Positions 52,091-60,689 of a DNA stretch of 64,000 bases are shown in pieces (the first letter of the stretch is position 1; every line of letters starts with the position of its first letter). The DNA lies in the NCBI RefSeq assembly GCF_009176725.1, contig NZ_AP020337.1, positions 3,975,501 to 4,039,500 on the forward strand, written 5' to 3'. Made by a program: the position numbers and the translations under genes. The notes under the pieces were generated by a model that was given only the letters and a program-made list of their open reading frames with translations, did not search any database and was not told the origin of the DNA. The stretch comes from Pseudomonas sp. KUIN-1. GTDB lineage: Bacteria; Pseudomonadota; Gammaproteobacteria; Pseudomonadales; Pseudomonadaceae.

Positions 52091-52918
52091 TCACTTGGCC
52101 TTGTAGATGATCCCGGGGCTGCACTGAACCATCTGATAGTGATCCGGCAAACCATTGAGCGCTTCGGAAGCCCCGAGAAACAGGTAGCCGCCTGGCTTGA
52201 GCGTGCCGTGGATGCGCAGCAGGATGTCTTTCTTCACTTCGGCGGAGAAGTAGATCAATACGTTACGGCAGAAAACGATGTCGAACTTGCCCAGCGAGGC
52301 GTAGCTGTCGAGCAGGTTGAACGAGCGGAACTCCACACGACTCTTGATCGGCGCCTTGACCACCCAGCGGCCCGGACTTTTTACGTCAAAAAAGCGCTGC
52401 AGACGGTCCGGCGACAGGCCGCGACCGATGGCCAGGCTGTCGTACTCGCCGGTCTTGCAGTTATTGAGCATCAAGCCCGACAGATCGGTTGCGACGATCT
52501 GCACGCCCGATTTGAGCTGACCCTGATTGGCTCGCTCGAACTCGTCGATGGACATCGACAGCGAATACGGTTCCTGACCCGACGAACAGGCGGCCGACCA
52601 GATGCGCAGACGCTGACCAGGACTGGCCTTGATCTGCTCGGGCAACACCTTGTTCTTCAGCACTTCGAACGGATAGGTGTCGCGAAACCACAGGGTTTCG
52701 TTGGTGGTCATCGCATCGACCACCTGCTCGCGCAAACCACTGCGCGGCTGGGTCTGAATGCGCTGGACCAACTCGCCAAGCGACTTGATGCTTTGCTGCT
52801 CCATCAATTTGTTGAGGCGGCTGGACACCAGGTACTGCTTGTTTTCCCCAAGCAGAATGCCACAGGCTTTTTCCAGAAATACCCGGAACTGATCAAAATC
52901 CAAATTACCCGTAGACAA
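52091..52918 (-). CDS. cheR: Chemotaxis methyltransferase CheR
   Basis: Methylates glutamates of chemoreceptors using SAM. 275 residues from a TTG start (MSTGNLDFDQFRVFLEKACGILLG) chosen because GAGAGG stands 7 nt upstream and the result matches P. aeruginosa CheR length; an upstream TTG adds five residues. N-terminal four-helix CheR domain (1-75), then SAM-binding domain with IWSAACSSGQEPYS and VFCRNVLIYF. 51 bp after cheV, so co-transcribed. Confidence 0.95.
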   Translation of the reverse strand: MSTGNLDFDQFRVFLEKACGILLGENKQYLVSSRLNKLMEQQSIKSLGELVQRIQTQPRSGLREQVVDAMTTNETLWFRDTYPFEVLKNKVLPEQIKASPGQRLRIWSAACSSGQEPYSLSMSIDEFERANQGQLKSGVQIVATDLSGLMLNNCKTGEYDSLAIGRGLSPDRLQRFFDVKSPGRWVVKAPIKSRVEFRSFNLLDSYASLGKFDIVFCRNVLIYFSAEVKKDILLRIHGTLKPGGYLFLGASEALNGLPDHYQMVQCSPGIIYKAK

Positions 52919-52969
52919 AGTGCCGCCTCTCAAATCATGTGAATCACCGGGGACGACGCCCCCGGCTGG

Positions 52970-53896
52970 TTATTCTGCTGCCTTGATCCGCGCAACGACC
53001 CTGGCCGCCAGATCATCAGGCCTGAATTTCGCGAGAAAATCATCCGCGCCAACTTTCTTGACCATCGCCTGGTTGAATACCCCTGACAGCGAGGTATGCA
53101 AAGTGATGTGCATCTTCTGCATGCGTGGATCATTGCGTATTGCTGCGGTAAGGGTATAGCCATCCATCTCCGGCATTTCAATGTCGGAGATCATCATCAG
53201 GAACTCTTCTTCAGGTTTTTTGCCTTCTGCGACCATCTTGAGCAGGTAATCCAGCGCCTGACGACCATCGTTGAGCGCTACGACTTCCACCCCGACGGTT
53301 TCCAGGCAGCGGCTCACCTGCTTACGGGCCACCGACGAGTCGTCGACCGTCAGCACACGCAGGGAGACAGCCTTGTGCTGAACCTCGGCGTCAATGACAC
53401 CGACCGAGATTTCTTCGGACACTGGCGCGACTTCGGCGAGAATTTTCTCGACGTCGATGATTTCCACCAGCTGGTTATCAACCCGGGTCACGGCGGTCAG
53501 GTAATGATCGCGCCCGGTGCCCTTGGGTGGTGGATGAATCTCTTCCCAGTTCATGTTGACTATGCGTTCGACAGAATGCACCAGAAAGCCCTGAACCTTG
53601 GTGTTGTACTCGGTAATGATGACGAAGGAATTAACCAGCGAAATCATCCCTGTGGAACCTGTCGCCATTGCCAGATCCATGATCGGGATCGTGCCGCCAC
53701 GAATATTGGCCACGCCCCGAACGATCTTGCTCGATTTGGGCATGATGGTGAGTTTCGGGCATTGCAGTACTTCTTTTACCTTGAAGACGTTGATCCCATA
53801 GAGCTGCTTGCCGTCGAGACGGAACAAGAGCAGCTCCAGGCGATTCTGACCCACCAGCTGAGTTCGCTGGTTTACCGAATCCATTACACCTGCCAT
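52970..53896 (-). CDS. cheV: Chemotaxis coupling protein CheV
   Basis: Adapter joining CheA to receptors with a phosphorylatable receiver. 308 residues from the ATG behind AAGGGGG (MAGVMDSVNQRTQLVG); the longer frame overlaps the flgA promoter and is unlikely. CheW domain at about 18-160, receiver at about 180-305 with Asp238 in MMISDIEMPEMDG. It is divergent from flgA. Confidence 0.95.
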   Translation of the reverse strand: MAGVMDSVNQRTQLVGQNRLELLLFRLDGKQLYGINVFKVKEVLQCPKLTIMPKSSKIVRGVANIRGGTIPIMDLAMATGSTGMISLVNSFVIITEYNTKVQGFLVHSVERIVNMNWEEIHPPPKGTGRDHYLTAVTRVDNQLVEIIDVEKILAEVAPVSEEISVGVIDAEVQHKAVSLRVLTVDDSSVARKQVSRCLETVGVEVVALNDGRQALDYLLKMVAEGKKPEEEFLMMISDIEMPEMDGYTLTAAIRNDPRMQKMHITLHTSLSGVFNQAMVKKVGADDFLAKFRPDDLAARVVARIKAAE

Positions 53897-53945
53897 GCCG
53901 AACCCCCTTACAAAATGACCGCCGCCCAGACACCAGATCAACAAG

Positions 53946-53961
53946 CGGCACGGGCTTTGCT
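53946..53961 (+). promoter_or_regulatory. Sigma-54 promoter candidate for flgA
   Basis: CGGCACGGGCTTTGCT: GG and GC 10 nt apart, GGCACG and TTGC. By the usual spacing transcription would begin at about 53972, only 2 nt before the flgA ATG, implying a nearly leaderless message. Confidence 0.65.
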
Positions 53962-53973
53962 ATTTATTACTTC

Positions 53974-54732
53974 ATGAACGCAAAGACGACAATTTCTCGA
54001 CACCTCGCATTAGAAACCCGCAGGCTTCTGTGCGCAATCGCCCTGCTGTGCCTTTCCAGCACGGTGACCCTCGCTCGTGCCGAGAATTTCACACTGCCTG
54101 AGCAGCTTATCGGCGTCACCCAAGGGTTTCTTGAGTTCACAGTAGAAGACTATTTGGCAACCAACCAGATTGACGGGCGTCATGAGATACAGGTCAAGCA
54201 GCTCGACCCGCGTTTAAGGATGGGTGCCTGCGACAAGGATTTGACAGCCACACTGGAAAGTCCGCGCCCGGTTGGCCGGGTTACCGTGCGGGTACGCTGC
54301 GAAGGTTCTTCGCCCTGGACGGTGTTTGTGCCCGCCCAGGTGTTGCTGTATCGCAACGTCGTGACCGTGATGCGCCCGCTCAAACGTGACGCGATCGTCA
54401 CCGAAGAAGACGTTGCGATGCGCGAGCGGGATGTCAGCAGCCTGGGTCAGGGTTTCCTGGCATCGCTGGATCAGGCAGTCGGTCAGAAGGTTGTCCGACA
54501 GATGGTCATCGACCAGGTCATCACCCCGGTGGCGCTTGAGCAGCCACAAATGATTCACAAGGGCGATCAGGTGGTGATCATCGCCCGCAGCGGCTCGCTG
54601 GCGGTGCGCATGCCCGGCGAAGCGATGTCCGATGGAGGCTTCAACGAACAGATACGGGTGAAAAACCTCAATTCCCAGCGGGTGATCAAGGCAAGTGTCA
54701 CCGGCCCAGGGCAGGTGGAAGTCGCTATGTAG
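53974..54732 (+). CDS. flgA: P-ring assembly chaperone FlgA
   Basis: Periplasmic chaperone for FlgI. 252 residues with a Sec signal ending near Ala35 (LSSTVTLARA), an N-terminal domain (about 40-120) and the SAF/ChapFlgA domain (about 125-250, VVTVMRPLKRDAIVTEEDV). No other in-frame ATG precedes the mature part, so the ATG at 53974 is kept in spite of its closeness to the promoter. Confidence 0.94.
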   Translation: MNAKTTISRHLALETRRLLCAIALLCLSSTVTLARAENFTLPEQLIGVTQGFLEFTVEDYLATNQIDGRHEIQVKQLDPRLRMGACDKDLTATLESPRPVGRVTVRVRCEGSSPWTVFVPAQVLLYRNVVTVMRPLKRDAIVTEEDVAMRERDVSSLGQGFLASLDQAVGQKVVRQMVIDQVITPVALEQPQMIHKGDQVVIIARSGSLAVRMPGEAMSDGGFNEQIRVKNLNSQRVIKASVTGPGQVEVAM

Positions 54733-54828
54733 TGCATTGATGGTGGCGCGAAGGGTGTGTTTTTTTTAGACTGCGGGGAATGCCCGACGGCAAATGTCGT
54801 CTATTGGGAAGCTTTCTCACAATCAGCC

Positions 54829-54855
54829 TAAAGTTTGATGGGGGTTGGCCGAAAA
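54829..54855 (+). promoter_or_regulatory. Sigma-28 (FliA) promoter for flgMN
   Basis: TAAAGTTT-N11-GCCGAAAA, matching the FliA consensus at all 8 bases of the -35 and 6 to 7 of 8 of the -10 with exact spacing. Starts transcription about 30 nt before the flgM ATG. Confidence 0.85.
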
Positions 54856-54893
54856 CAAGGCAAGCGTCCAAACACCCAGAGGTTTTTTCAATC

Positions 54894-55208
54894 ATGGTCA
54901 TAGATTTCAGTCGCCTTAACAACTCACAGTCTGTTGCCGGTGCTTCACGTACCAGCGCCAGTAAAGACACCGCCAAAACCGATGCTCCAGCCCCTGCCGT
55001 CACCGCAGGTGTCAAAAGCACCGGGGAAACTTTTTCCTTGAGCAGTGAGGCTCAACAGTTGCAGAAAATCACGGACAAGCTGACCGATCTGCCAACCGTC
55101 AACAGTGCTCGGGTTGCCGAGCTCAAACAGGCCATCGCCGACGGTAGTTACACAGTGGACAGCAACCGTGTCGCCAGCAAACTGTTGAATTTCGAAACCC
55201 AACGCTAA
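54894..55208 (+). CDS. flgM: Anti-sigma-28 factor FlgM
   Basis: Binds FliA until the hook is complete and then is exported. 104 residues from the ATG giving MVIDFSRLNNSQSVAG; the longer frame upstream runs through the promoter. Disordered N-terminal half, then the FliA-binding helices (about 55-104) with VNSARVAELKQAIADGSYTVDSNRVASKLL (excerpt RVAELKQAIADGSY). Candidate partner of the HsbA-like protein at 13233. Confidence 0.95.
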   Translation: MVIDFSRLNNSQSVAGASRTSASKDTAKTDAPAPAVTAGVKSTGETFSLSSEAQQLQKITDKLTDLPTVNSARVAELKQAIADGSYTVDSNRVASKLLNFETQR

Positions 55209-55257
55209 GCCAAGGCTGGCGCTGGATATTCTGGACGCTTAAAAACCAGAGCATGCG

Positions 55258-55725
55258 ATGCAAGACACTACTTTGCTGCAGATGATCACTGACGACATGG
55301 TTTCGGCCCGACAGCTTCTTGAGCTGTTGCAGGCCGAATCACTGATTCTTCACGGCCGCGACATGGGCGAGATGGAGCAGGTGCTGGCGCAGAAACAGGC
55401 GCTGGTCATTCTTCTCGATCAGCATGGTCGCAAACGTAGCCAGGTGCTTGCGGGCATGGGGCTGCCAGCCAATCGCAGTGGTCTCCAGCAACTGGCCAGC
55501 CAGTCGGATATCGGTGAGCAATTGCTGCTGGCCGCCGACGAACTGAACACGTTGATCAACGAATGCCAGACGCTCAACGAGCGCAATGGTAGTCTGATCC
55601 AGTTGCAACAGGTCAGTACCGCTCACCAGCTTCGCATCCTGAACGGTGGCGATACGCCTACACTCTATGACAGCCGCGGATCGACTGCGCTTAGAGCAAA
55701 ACCACGCCCTCTGAGCCAGGCGTAA
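55258..55725 (+). CDS. flgN: Flagellar export chaperone FlgN
   Basis: Cytosolic chaperone for FlgK and FlgL. 155 residues, a helical coiled-coil FlgN domain (about 8-135: DMVSARQLLELLQAESLILHGRDM in pieces). 49 bp after flgM. Confidence 0.92.
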   Translation: MQDTTLLQMITDDMVSARQLLELLQAESLILHGRDMGEMEQVLAQKQALVILLDQHGRKRSQVLAGMGLPANRSGLQQLASQSDIGEQLLLAADELNTLINECQTLNERNGSLIQLQQVSTAHQLRILNGGDTPTLYDSRGSTALRAKPRPLSQA

Positions 55726-55752
55726 CTTCCTGTATCAAGGTTTCGTGCATAG

Positions 55753-55768
55753 TGGCAGAATGCCTGCT
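55753..55768 (+). promoter_or_regulatory. Possible sigma-54 promoter for flgZ
   Basis: TGGCAGAATGCCTGCT: GG and GC 10 nt apart, good -24 box, weaker CTGC at -12. About 40 nt before the flgZ start in the 82-bp gap after flgN. Confidence 0.45.
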
Positions 55769-55807
55769 GTTGCGTTGCCGTAGTATTTTGCCTGGAGATT
55801 CAAGAAC

Positions 55808-56554
55808 GTGAATGGCTCAAGCGCGGACGATGCTCCGCAGCCCCCGAAGGTTCTCAATACACCTTTGGAAATTGCCGCTAACCTGCGGCTGCTACTCGAG
55901 AGTCATGATCCTCTGATCATTACCTTTCACGAGCGTCCCCAGCGCTTTCAGAGTTATCTGCTTGAAGTCGACCGTGACAACAACGTCATGGCCCTCGACG
56001 AAATGATCCCCCGCGATGGCGAACGCTTTCTGAGCAACGGCGAATCCTTCCGTGTCGAAGGCTTTCATGACGGCGTGCGGATTGCCTGGGAAAGTACTGC
56101 GCAGATGGACATCCTCAGCACCGACGGTCAACGCATGTACCGCGGCCCGATGCCTGAGGAAGTGGTTTATCACCAGCGCCGCAACGCCTTCCGGGCCGCG
56201 CTGAAGCTGGCGCAGCTGGTCGACGTCGAAATCGGCGGTGACCGCCTGAAATTCACACTGGCTGGCAAGCTGCTGGATATTTCTGCCACCGGTTGCAAGT
56301 TGCGCTTCGAGGGCGACGTGTCCGATCGCATGCAATTGGGCCAGGTATACGAACGTTTCGTTGCCAAGCTGCCTTTCGGCGCCATGACAGCACCTGTCGA
56401 GTTGCGCCACCTGCATTTCGAAGAACGATTCAACACCACCTTTGCCGGCGTACGCTTCCACAACATGAGTGGGCTGGTGCAGCGTCAGGTCGAACGTTTC
56501 GTCTATCAGTTACAGCGCGAAGCACGGCGCTTCGACAAAGACGACGACTTCTGA
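55808..56554 (+). CDS. flgZ: c-di-GMP-binding flagellar brake FlgZ (YcgR family)
   Basis: YcgR-type protein of 248 residues. An N-terminal YcgR domain (about 15-115) is followed by a PilZ domain (about 120-235) with the c-di-GMP motifs RRNAFR and DISATG. It slows the motor when c-di-GMP rises, acting at the stator in pseudomonads. Starts at GTG with GGAG 10 nt upstream. Order flgM-flgN-flgZ is conserved in Pseudomonas. Confidence 0.92.
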   Translation: MNGSSADDAPQPPKVLNTPLEIAANLRLLLESHDPLIITFHERPQRFQSYLLEVDRDNNVMALDEMIPRDGERFLSNGESFRVEGFHDGVRIAWESTAQMDILSTDGQRMYRGPMPEEVVYHQRRNAFRAALKLAQLVDVEIGGDRLKFTLAGKLLDISATGCKLRFEGDVSDRMQLGQVYERFVAKLPFGAMTAPVELRHLHFEERFNTTFAGVRFHNMSGLVQRQVERFVYQLQREARRFDKDDDF

Positions 56555-56574
56555 CACTCACCTGAATCCCCCGG

Positions 56575-56600
56575 CGATTGCGGCATTGCTGCCGCAATCG
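56575..56600. terminator. Hairpin between convergent flgZ and MFS genes
   Basis: Perfect 10-bp stem CGATTGCGGC/GCCGCAATCG with a 6-nt loop, 20 bp after flgZ and 16 bp beyond the MFS stop. No U-run on either side, but position suggests a shared terminator. Confidence 0.55.
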
Positions 56601-56616
56601 TGTACTGCCCTACCCC

Positions 56617-58044
56617 TCAGGCCTTCCAGGTCTCGCTTTCACGCTCGCGTTCATGCTCATCGGCTTCGGTTGTTTCCGCTCCGGCAGCCGGCTCGCTCTG
56701 CGCCAGAACCTCGCTTTCTGCCTCGGCCTCTGCTTCAGACACCACCTCGGGATCCGCCTCAGGCTCAGGCTCAGGCTCAACGGTTGCCTGCATCTGCTCC
56801 TGAACCACCTGCTCATCGACACGCGGGTCAAGTGCAACCACCAGTGGCGAACTGGACATACTGTCCGGCATCGCAACGTGGTGCAGCGGTGCGTTTTCGA
56901 CCTGGTGCAGGTGAGTGACCGCCTTGGGCCTGATCAGCAACACCAGAATCACACCCGCGCCACAGACGAACGCATAGAGCATGTGCCCGCCAAACAGCTT
57001 CATCACCACACCTGCGGCCAACGGACCGATACTGGCGCCGATGCCATAGGTCATGAGCAACATGGCCGTCAGCGACACCCGGCGCTCGGCCTCGACGTGG
57101 TCATTGGCGAAGGCCACTGCCAGTGGATAGAGGCAGAACTGCATCAGCGAAGCCAGAAAACCGACACCGAACAGCACCTCGACCGGCACGCTGGGAAACA
57201 CCGCCAGCGGTAACGACGCCACCACCAGGGCGGCGGCAAAGATACGCATCAGCACGGAACGGTCATAGCGGTCGGACAGCAGGCCCAACGGCCACTGCAC
57301 CAGAAACCCGGCCAGAATGCAGCAGCCCATGAACAAACCGACCTGCTCGGTGGACAGCCCCTGCTCGGCGGCGTAGACCGGTGCCAGACCATAGAACGAA
57401 CCGATGATCAGACCGGCGCCCAGTACCGCTGTCAACGACTGCGGCACACGTTTCATGAAGAAGCGCGGCTCCAGTGGTGCCGGATGCAGAGGCGCCGGGT
57501 GAATCGCCCGGGTCATGGCGACGGGCACCAGGCACAGTGCGAAACACAGCGCTACCAGCATCAGCAGCTCAGGCCCCAGTTGCGGGTGAACCACCAGCAC
57601 CAGCTGACCCAGTACCAGCCCCAGGTAGGATGCAATCATGTAGCCGCTGAAGACCATGCCGCGCTGTTTGGCGGCCGCCTGCTCGTTCAGCCAGCTCTCG
57701 ATGACCATGTATTGGCACATCATGCCCAGACCGACGATCACCCTCAGCACCAGCCAGGCGGGCAACCAGCTGATCAGGCCATGCCCCAGCACCGCCGCAC
57801 CGACGATGCCGGCACAGGTGGCGTAGGCGCGAATATGCCCGACACGGCCGATCAGGCGGTGACCGATCTTGCCGCCCAGCACCAGACCGAAATAGTTGGC
57901 GGCCATCAACGCACCGACCCACAGGCTGTCAACCTGATCGGCGGCCAGGCGCAGGGCCAGATAAGTGCTCAGCAGACCCGAGCCGATCAACATCATCAAC
58001 GAGGCAAAATAAAGCGCTCGAAAGGACTTCCAGATTTGGCGCAT
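56617..58044 (-). CDS. MFS transporter with acidic cytosolic tail
   Basis: Twelve-helix major-facilitator permease of about 475 residues, YcaD-like in overall pattern, with the signature GKIGHRLIGRVGHIRAY after helix 2 and GLLSDRYDRSVLM in the second half. Substrate unknown. The last 85 or so residues (from about 390) are an unusual acidic tail made of EPEPEPEADPE and SEAEAEAESEV repeats. I chose the ATG one codon after a TTG. 51 bp from the ligase gene upstream, so they may be co-transcribed. Confidence 0.85.
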   Translation of the reverse strand: MRQIWKSFRALYFASLMMLIGSGLLSTYLALRLAADQVDSLWVGALMAANYFGLVLGGKIGHRLIGRVGHIRAYATCAGIVGAAVLGHGLISWLPAWLVLRVIVGLGMMCQYMVIESWLNEQAAAKQRGMVFSGYMIASYLGLVLGQLVLVVHPQLGPELLMLVALCFALCLVPVAMTRAIHPAPLHPAPLEPRFFMKRVPQSLTAVLGAGLIIGSFYGLAPVYAAEQGLSTEQVGLFMGCCILAGFLVQWPLGLLSDRYDRSVLMRIFAAALVVASLPLAVFPSVPVEVLFGVGFLASLMQFCLYPLAVAFANDHVEAERRVSLTAMLLMTYGIGASIGPLAAGVVMKLFGGHMLYAFVCGAGVILVLLIRPKAVTHLHQVENAPLHHVAMPDSMSSSPLVVALDPRVDEQVVQEQMQATVEPEPEPEADPEVVSEAEAEAESEVLAQSEPAAGAETTEADEHERERESETWKA

Positions 58045-58098
58045 CAACTTTCCAAAAATAGGGAGTCGCCCGACTGGGCGAGCCCGACACTGCGATTC

Positions 58099-59442
58099 TT
58101 AAACCTGAGCAGCCAGCACGCGCCGTTCCCAGGGGGTTATCTCGTCGAAAAAACTGGTCAGTTCCAGGGCCTTCGACGCAATGTAGCCTTCGATGAATTC
58201 ATGACCAAACAGTTCCTTGGCCAACTGACTGCTTTTCAGACGCTCCAGAGCAGCGTGCAAGGTACACGGCAGTAACAATTCTTCCGGCACCTCCAGTTCG
58301 CCCTGCAGCGGCGGCGTCGGTTCCAGTCGCTGCTCGATGCCGTGCAACCCGGCCGCCAGACTTGCAGCGATGGCCAGATAGGGATTGGCATCAGCGCCCG
58401 GCAGACGATTCTCCACCCTTCTGGCCGCCGCTGCACTCGACGGAATACGTAATCCGGCAGCGCGATTGTCGTAGGACCAGCAAGCGTTGTTGGGCGATGC
58501 ATAAGGATGGCACAGGCGCTGGTAGGAATTCACATTGGGCGCGAACAGCGCGGTGAAGTCCGCCATGCAGGCTTGCTGGCCGGCAATGAAATGACCAAAC
58601 GTGTCGCTCGGCTCACCCTGCGCATCACTGAATACATTCACTGCGCCCTCTGCTGCCACCACGCTCTGATGGATATGCATCGAACTGCCCGCCGTATGGG
58701 CGAGCGGTTTGGCCATGCACACCACGATGAGCCCGTGTTTGAGCGCAACCTCCTTGAGCAGGTGCTTGAACAGAAAAGTCTGATCGGCCAGCAGCAGCGG
58801 ATCGCCATGCAGCAGGTTGATCTCGAACTGGCTGACACCCATCTCGTGCATCACCGTGTCACGCGGCAGCCCCAGCGCTGCCATGCAGGCATACACCTCG
58901 GCAAAAAAAGGCCGCAAGCCGTTGTTGGAGCTGACGCTGAATGCCGAGTGCCCCTGTTCGCGTCGCCCGTCCAGCCCGGTCGGCGGCTCGAATGGATAAA
59001 GCGGCTCGGGATTGGGCGCGAAGACAAAAAACTCGAGTTCGGTGGCCACCACTGGCACCAGCCCCTGCGCAACGTAACGGGCGATAACAGCCTTGAGCTG
59101 ATTACGGGTAGAGAGCATGCACGGCTGGCCATCGAGGTCCTGCGCATCGCAGATGGCCAAGGCTCGCGGCGACGTGCTCCAGGGCAGACGGTGGAGCTGC
59201 TGCGGATCACTGATCAGTGCCAGATCGCCGTCGTCACTGCCGTAAAAGCGCGCCGGCGGATACCCGCCCATGATGCATTGCAGCAACACGCCGCGCGCCA
59301 GCTGCAAACGGCGACCTTCGAGAAAACCTTCAGCCGTCATTACCTTGCCGCGCGGTACACCGTTCAAATCCGGGGTTACACACTCCACTTCATCAATGCC
59401 CATCAGCATTTCTTTCTGCGAATGGGGGTCATTGCCTGTCAT
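58099..59442 (-). CDS. Glutamine synthetase family protein, gamma-glutamylpolyamine synthetase-like
   Basis: 447-residue GlnA-type ligase. Catalytic signatures: ATELEFFVF, NGLRPFFAEVY, HEMGVSQFEINL, AGSSMHIHQSV and NRAAGLRIPSS. The Tyr adenylylation loop of true GlnA is not evident. The type (PuuA/PauA-like) usually joins glutamate to putrescine or other amines for catabolism, so a role in amine use, perhaps with the neighbouring transporter, is inferred rather than shown. Confidence 0.85.
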   Translation of the reverse strand: MTGNDPHSQKEMLMGIDEVECVTPDLNGVPRGKVMTAEGFLEGRRLQLARGVLLQCIMGGYPPARFYGSDDGDLALISDPQQLHRLPWSTSPRALAICDAQDLDGQPCMLSTRNQLKAVIARYVAQGLVPVVATELEFFVFAPNPEPLYPFEPPTGLDGRREQGHSAFSVSSNNGLRPFFAEVYACMAALGLPRDTVMHEMGVSQFEINLLHGDPLLLADQTFLFKHLLKEVALKHGLIVVCMAKPLAHTAGSSMHIHQSVVAAEGAVNVFSDAQGEPSDTFGHFIAGQQACMADFTALFAPNVNSYQRLCHPYASPNNACWSYDNRAAGLRIPSSAAAARRVENRLPGADANPYLAIAASLAAGLHGIEQRLEPTPPLQGELEVPEELLLPCTLHAALERLKSSQLAKELFGHEFIEGYIASKALELTSFFDEITPWERRVLAAQV

Positions 59443-59542
59443 GGGTCAGTCCTTTTAGTTGAGCAGCAGACGCCAAGCTTCAACCTTCAGACTGCAATCT
59501 TCAAGCACCGCGCTTCAGGCTGTCGGCCTGCCGCTCGACGTG

Positions 59543-60454
59543 TCAGAGAACCGGGTTATGGAAAGGTGTCCCGGTCACTTCGATGAACTCCTTTCGGTAG
59601 TCTTCGTTTTCCGGGTCGACCACAAGGGCCTGGCGCAGGAATTCGACGCCTTCGGCCACATTGCCCAACTGACGACTCAGGGCGCCGGCGAGGTGCAGCC
59701 TGGTGGCATCGAAAAAATTGAATGACAGCATTATCTTGGTCAGCGTCAACGCGTTCTCGAGCTTGCCCGCCATCAACAACTGGTTGAACTGGGTGTTGAA
59801 GTCGCCGAGATCCTGCCACTTTTCGGCAGACAACCCTTCGACTTTGCGGAGCACGACGGTGTGGCCGTTGCCCACTTTCGAATCGGTCTCTTCGACGCAC
59901 TCGATGTACCAGCAACCCAGGCCTGACGAGTTAACGTAATTGACCGCGCGGAGCATGCTTTGCAGGGAAAAGACCTGATAGTGACCGCGCCATTCACCTT
60001 CCGTGACGGTGGTCATGTCGACCTTGTTTTCATAGTCCTCGATCATCTGCGTCAGCGTCGTCAAACGACGCGCCCGATCAGTCTTGGCTGCCGTGCGCTT
60101 GGGAAAGATGCAGAAGAATACCCCGCCGTTCTTCAGCACTCTGAAGGATTCGACGTACGCAGAAAACAGATTGGGGACGTGCTCGATGACGTGCGAGCTG
60201 ATCAGATAGTCAACCGACGAGTCTGGCGTATGGATGCATTGAAAATCGCCCAGCATGTCGACCTTCGAAACGTCGCCCGACACTTTCATCTGCTCGACGA
60301 AGTACTGCTGATAGTCTTCCATGTCGCGGGGGTGCAGAAAATCGACACCGTTGCACGGCGCAACGTTGAGGCAATGGGCAAGGTTGAACGCGTTGTGAGC
60401 CGCTGCGCCCAACTCTATTCCGTGCCCCTGGCAGTACTTTTTAGCTAACAGCAT
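59543..60454 (-). CDS. SAM-dependent methyltransferase with C-terminal TPR-like segment
   Basis: About 303 residues. The Rossmann-type methyltransferase part (about 1-190) has GIELGAAAHNAFN at the SAM loop, VDMLGDFQCI, and SSHVIEHVPNLFSAYVESFRVLKNGG (excerpt SSHVIEHVPN). The C-terminal 90 residues look like TPR helices (AGALSRQLGNVAEGVEFLRQALVVDPENE in part). Substrate unknown. Start chosen at the Met after GGTGGGTGGG; a Met six codons upstream is possible. Divergent from the glycosyltransferase at 60690, which suggests joint work on a glycan. Confidence 0.8.
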   Translation of the reverse strand: MLLAKKYCQGHGIELGAAAHNAFNLAHCLNVAPCNGVDFLHPRDMEDYQQYFVEQMKVSGDVSKVDMLGDFQCIHTPDSSVDYLISSHVIEHVPNLFSAYVESFRVLKNGGVFFCIFPKRTAAKTDRARRLTTLTQMIEDYENKVDMTTVTEGEWRGHYQVFSLQSMLRAVNYVNSSGLGCWYIECVEETDSKVGNGHTVVLRKVEGLSAEKWQDLGDFNTQFNQLLMAGKLENALTLTKIMLSFNFFDATRLHLAGALSRQLGNVAEGVEFLRQALVVDPENEDYRKEFIEVTGTPFHNPVL

Positions 60455-60562
60455 CACCCACCCACCGCTCATCGTGATATCGAATACAGCCTTTCAACGA
60501 TTTCGGCGGTGCCCGCTAAAACTTTAACCGGCGCCTCCCCCTGGCCTTGGCGCACCAGCAAT

Positions 60563-60578
60563 TGGCGCAAATATTGCA
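60563..60578 (+). promoter_or_regulatory. Sigma-54 promoter candidate for glycosyltransferase
   Basis: TGGCGCAAATATTGCA: GG and GC 10 nt apart, with TTGCA at -12. The predicted start is about 100 nt before the gene at 60690. Confidence 0.6.
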
Positions 60579-60689
60579 AACCACCGCGTACATACATCGA
60601 TTTACGTCAGCGCAGGCCTGAACCACCCGCCACGCGGCAACGCAAGTCAACAACAATCACGCTAACGCCCAAGAGAACAGAGGATCACC

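Noticed and set aside
58066..58081. TCGCCC/GGGCGA hairpin between ligase and MFS genes as a terminator
   Set aside because: Short 6-bp stem without an adjacent U-run; the two genes may be co-transcribed.
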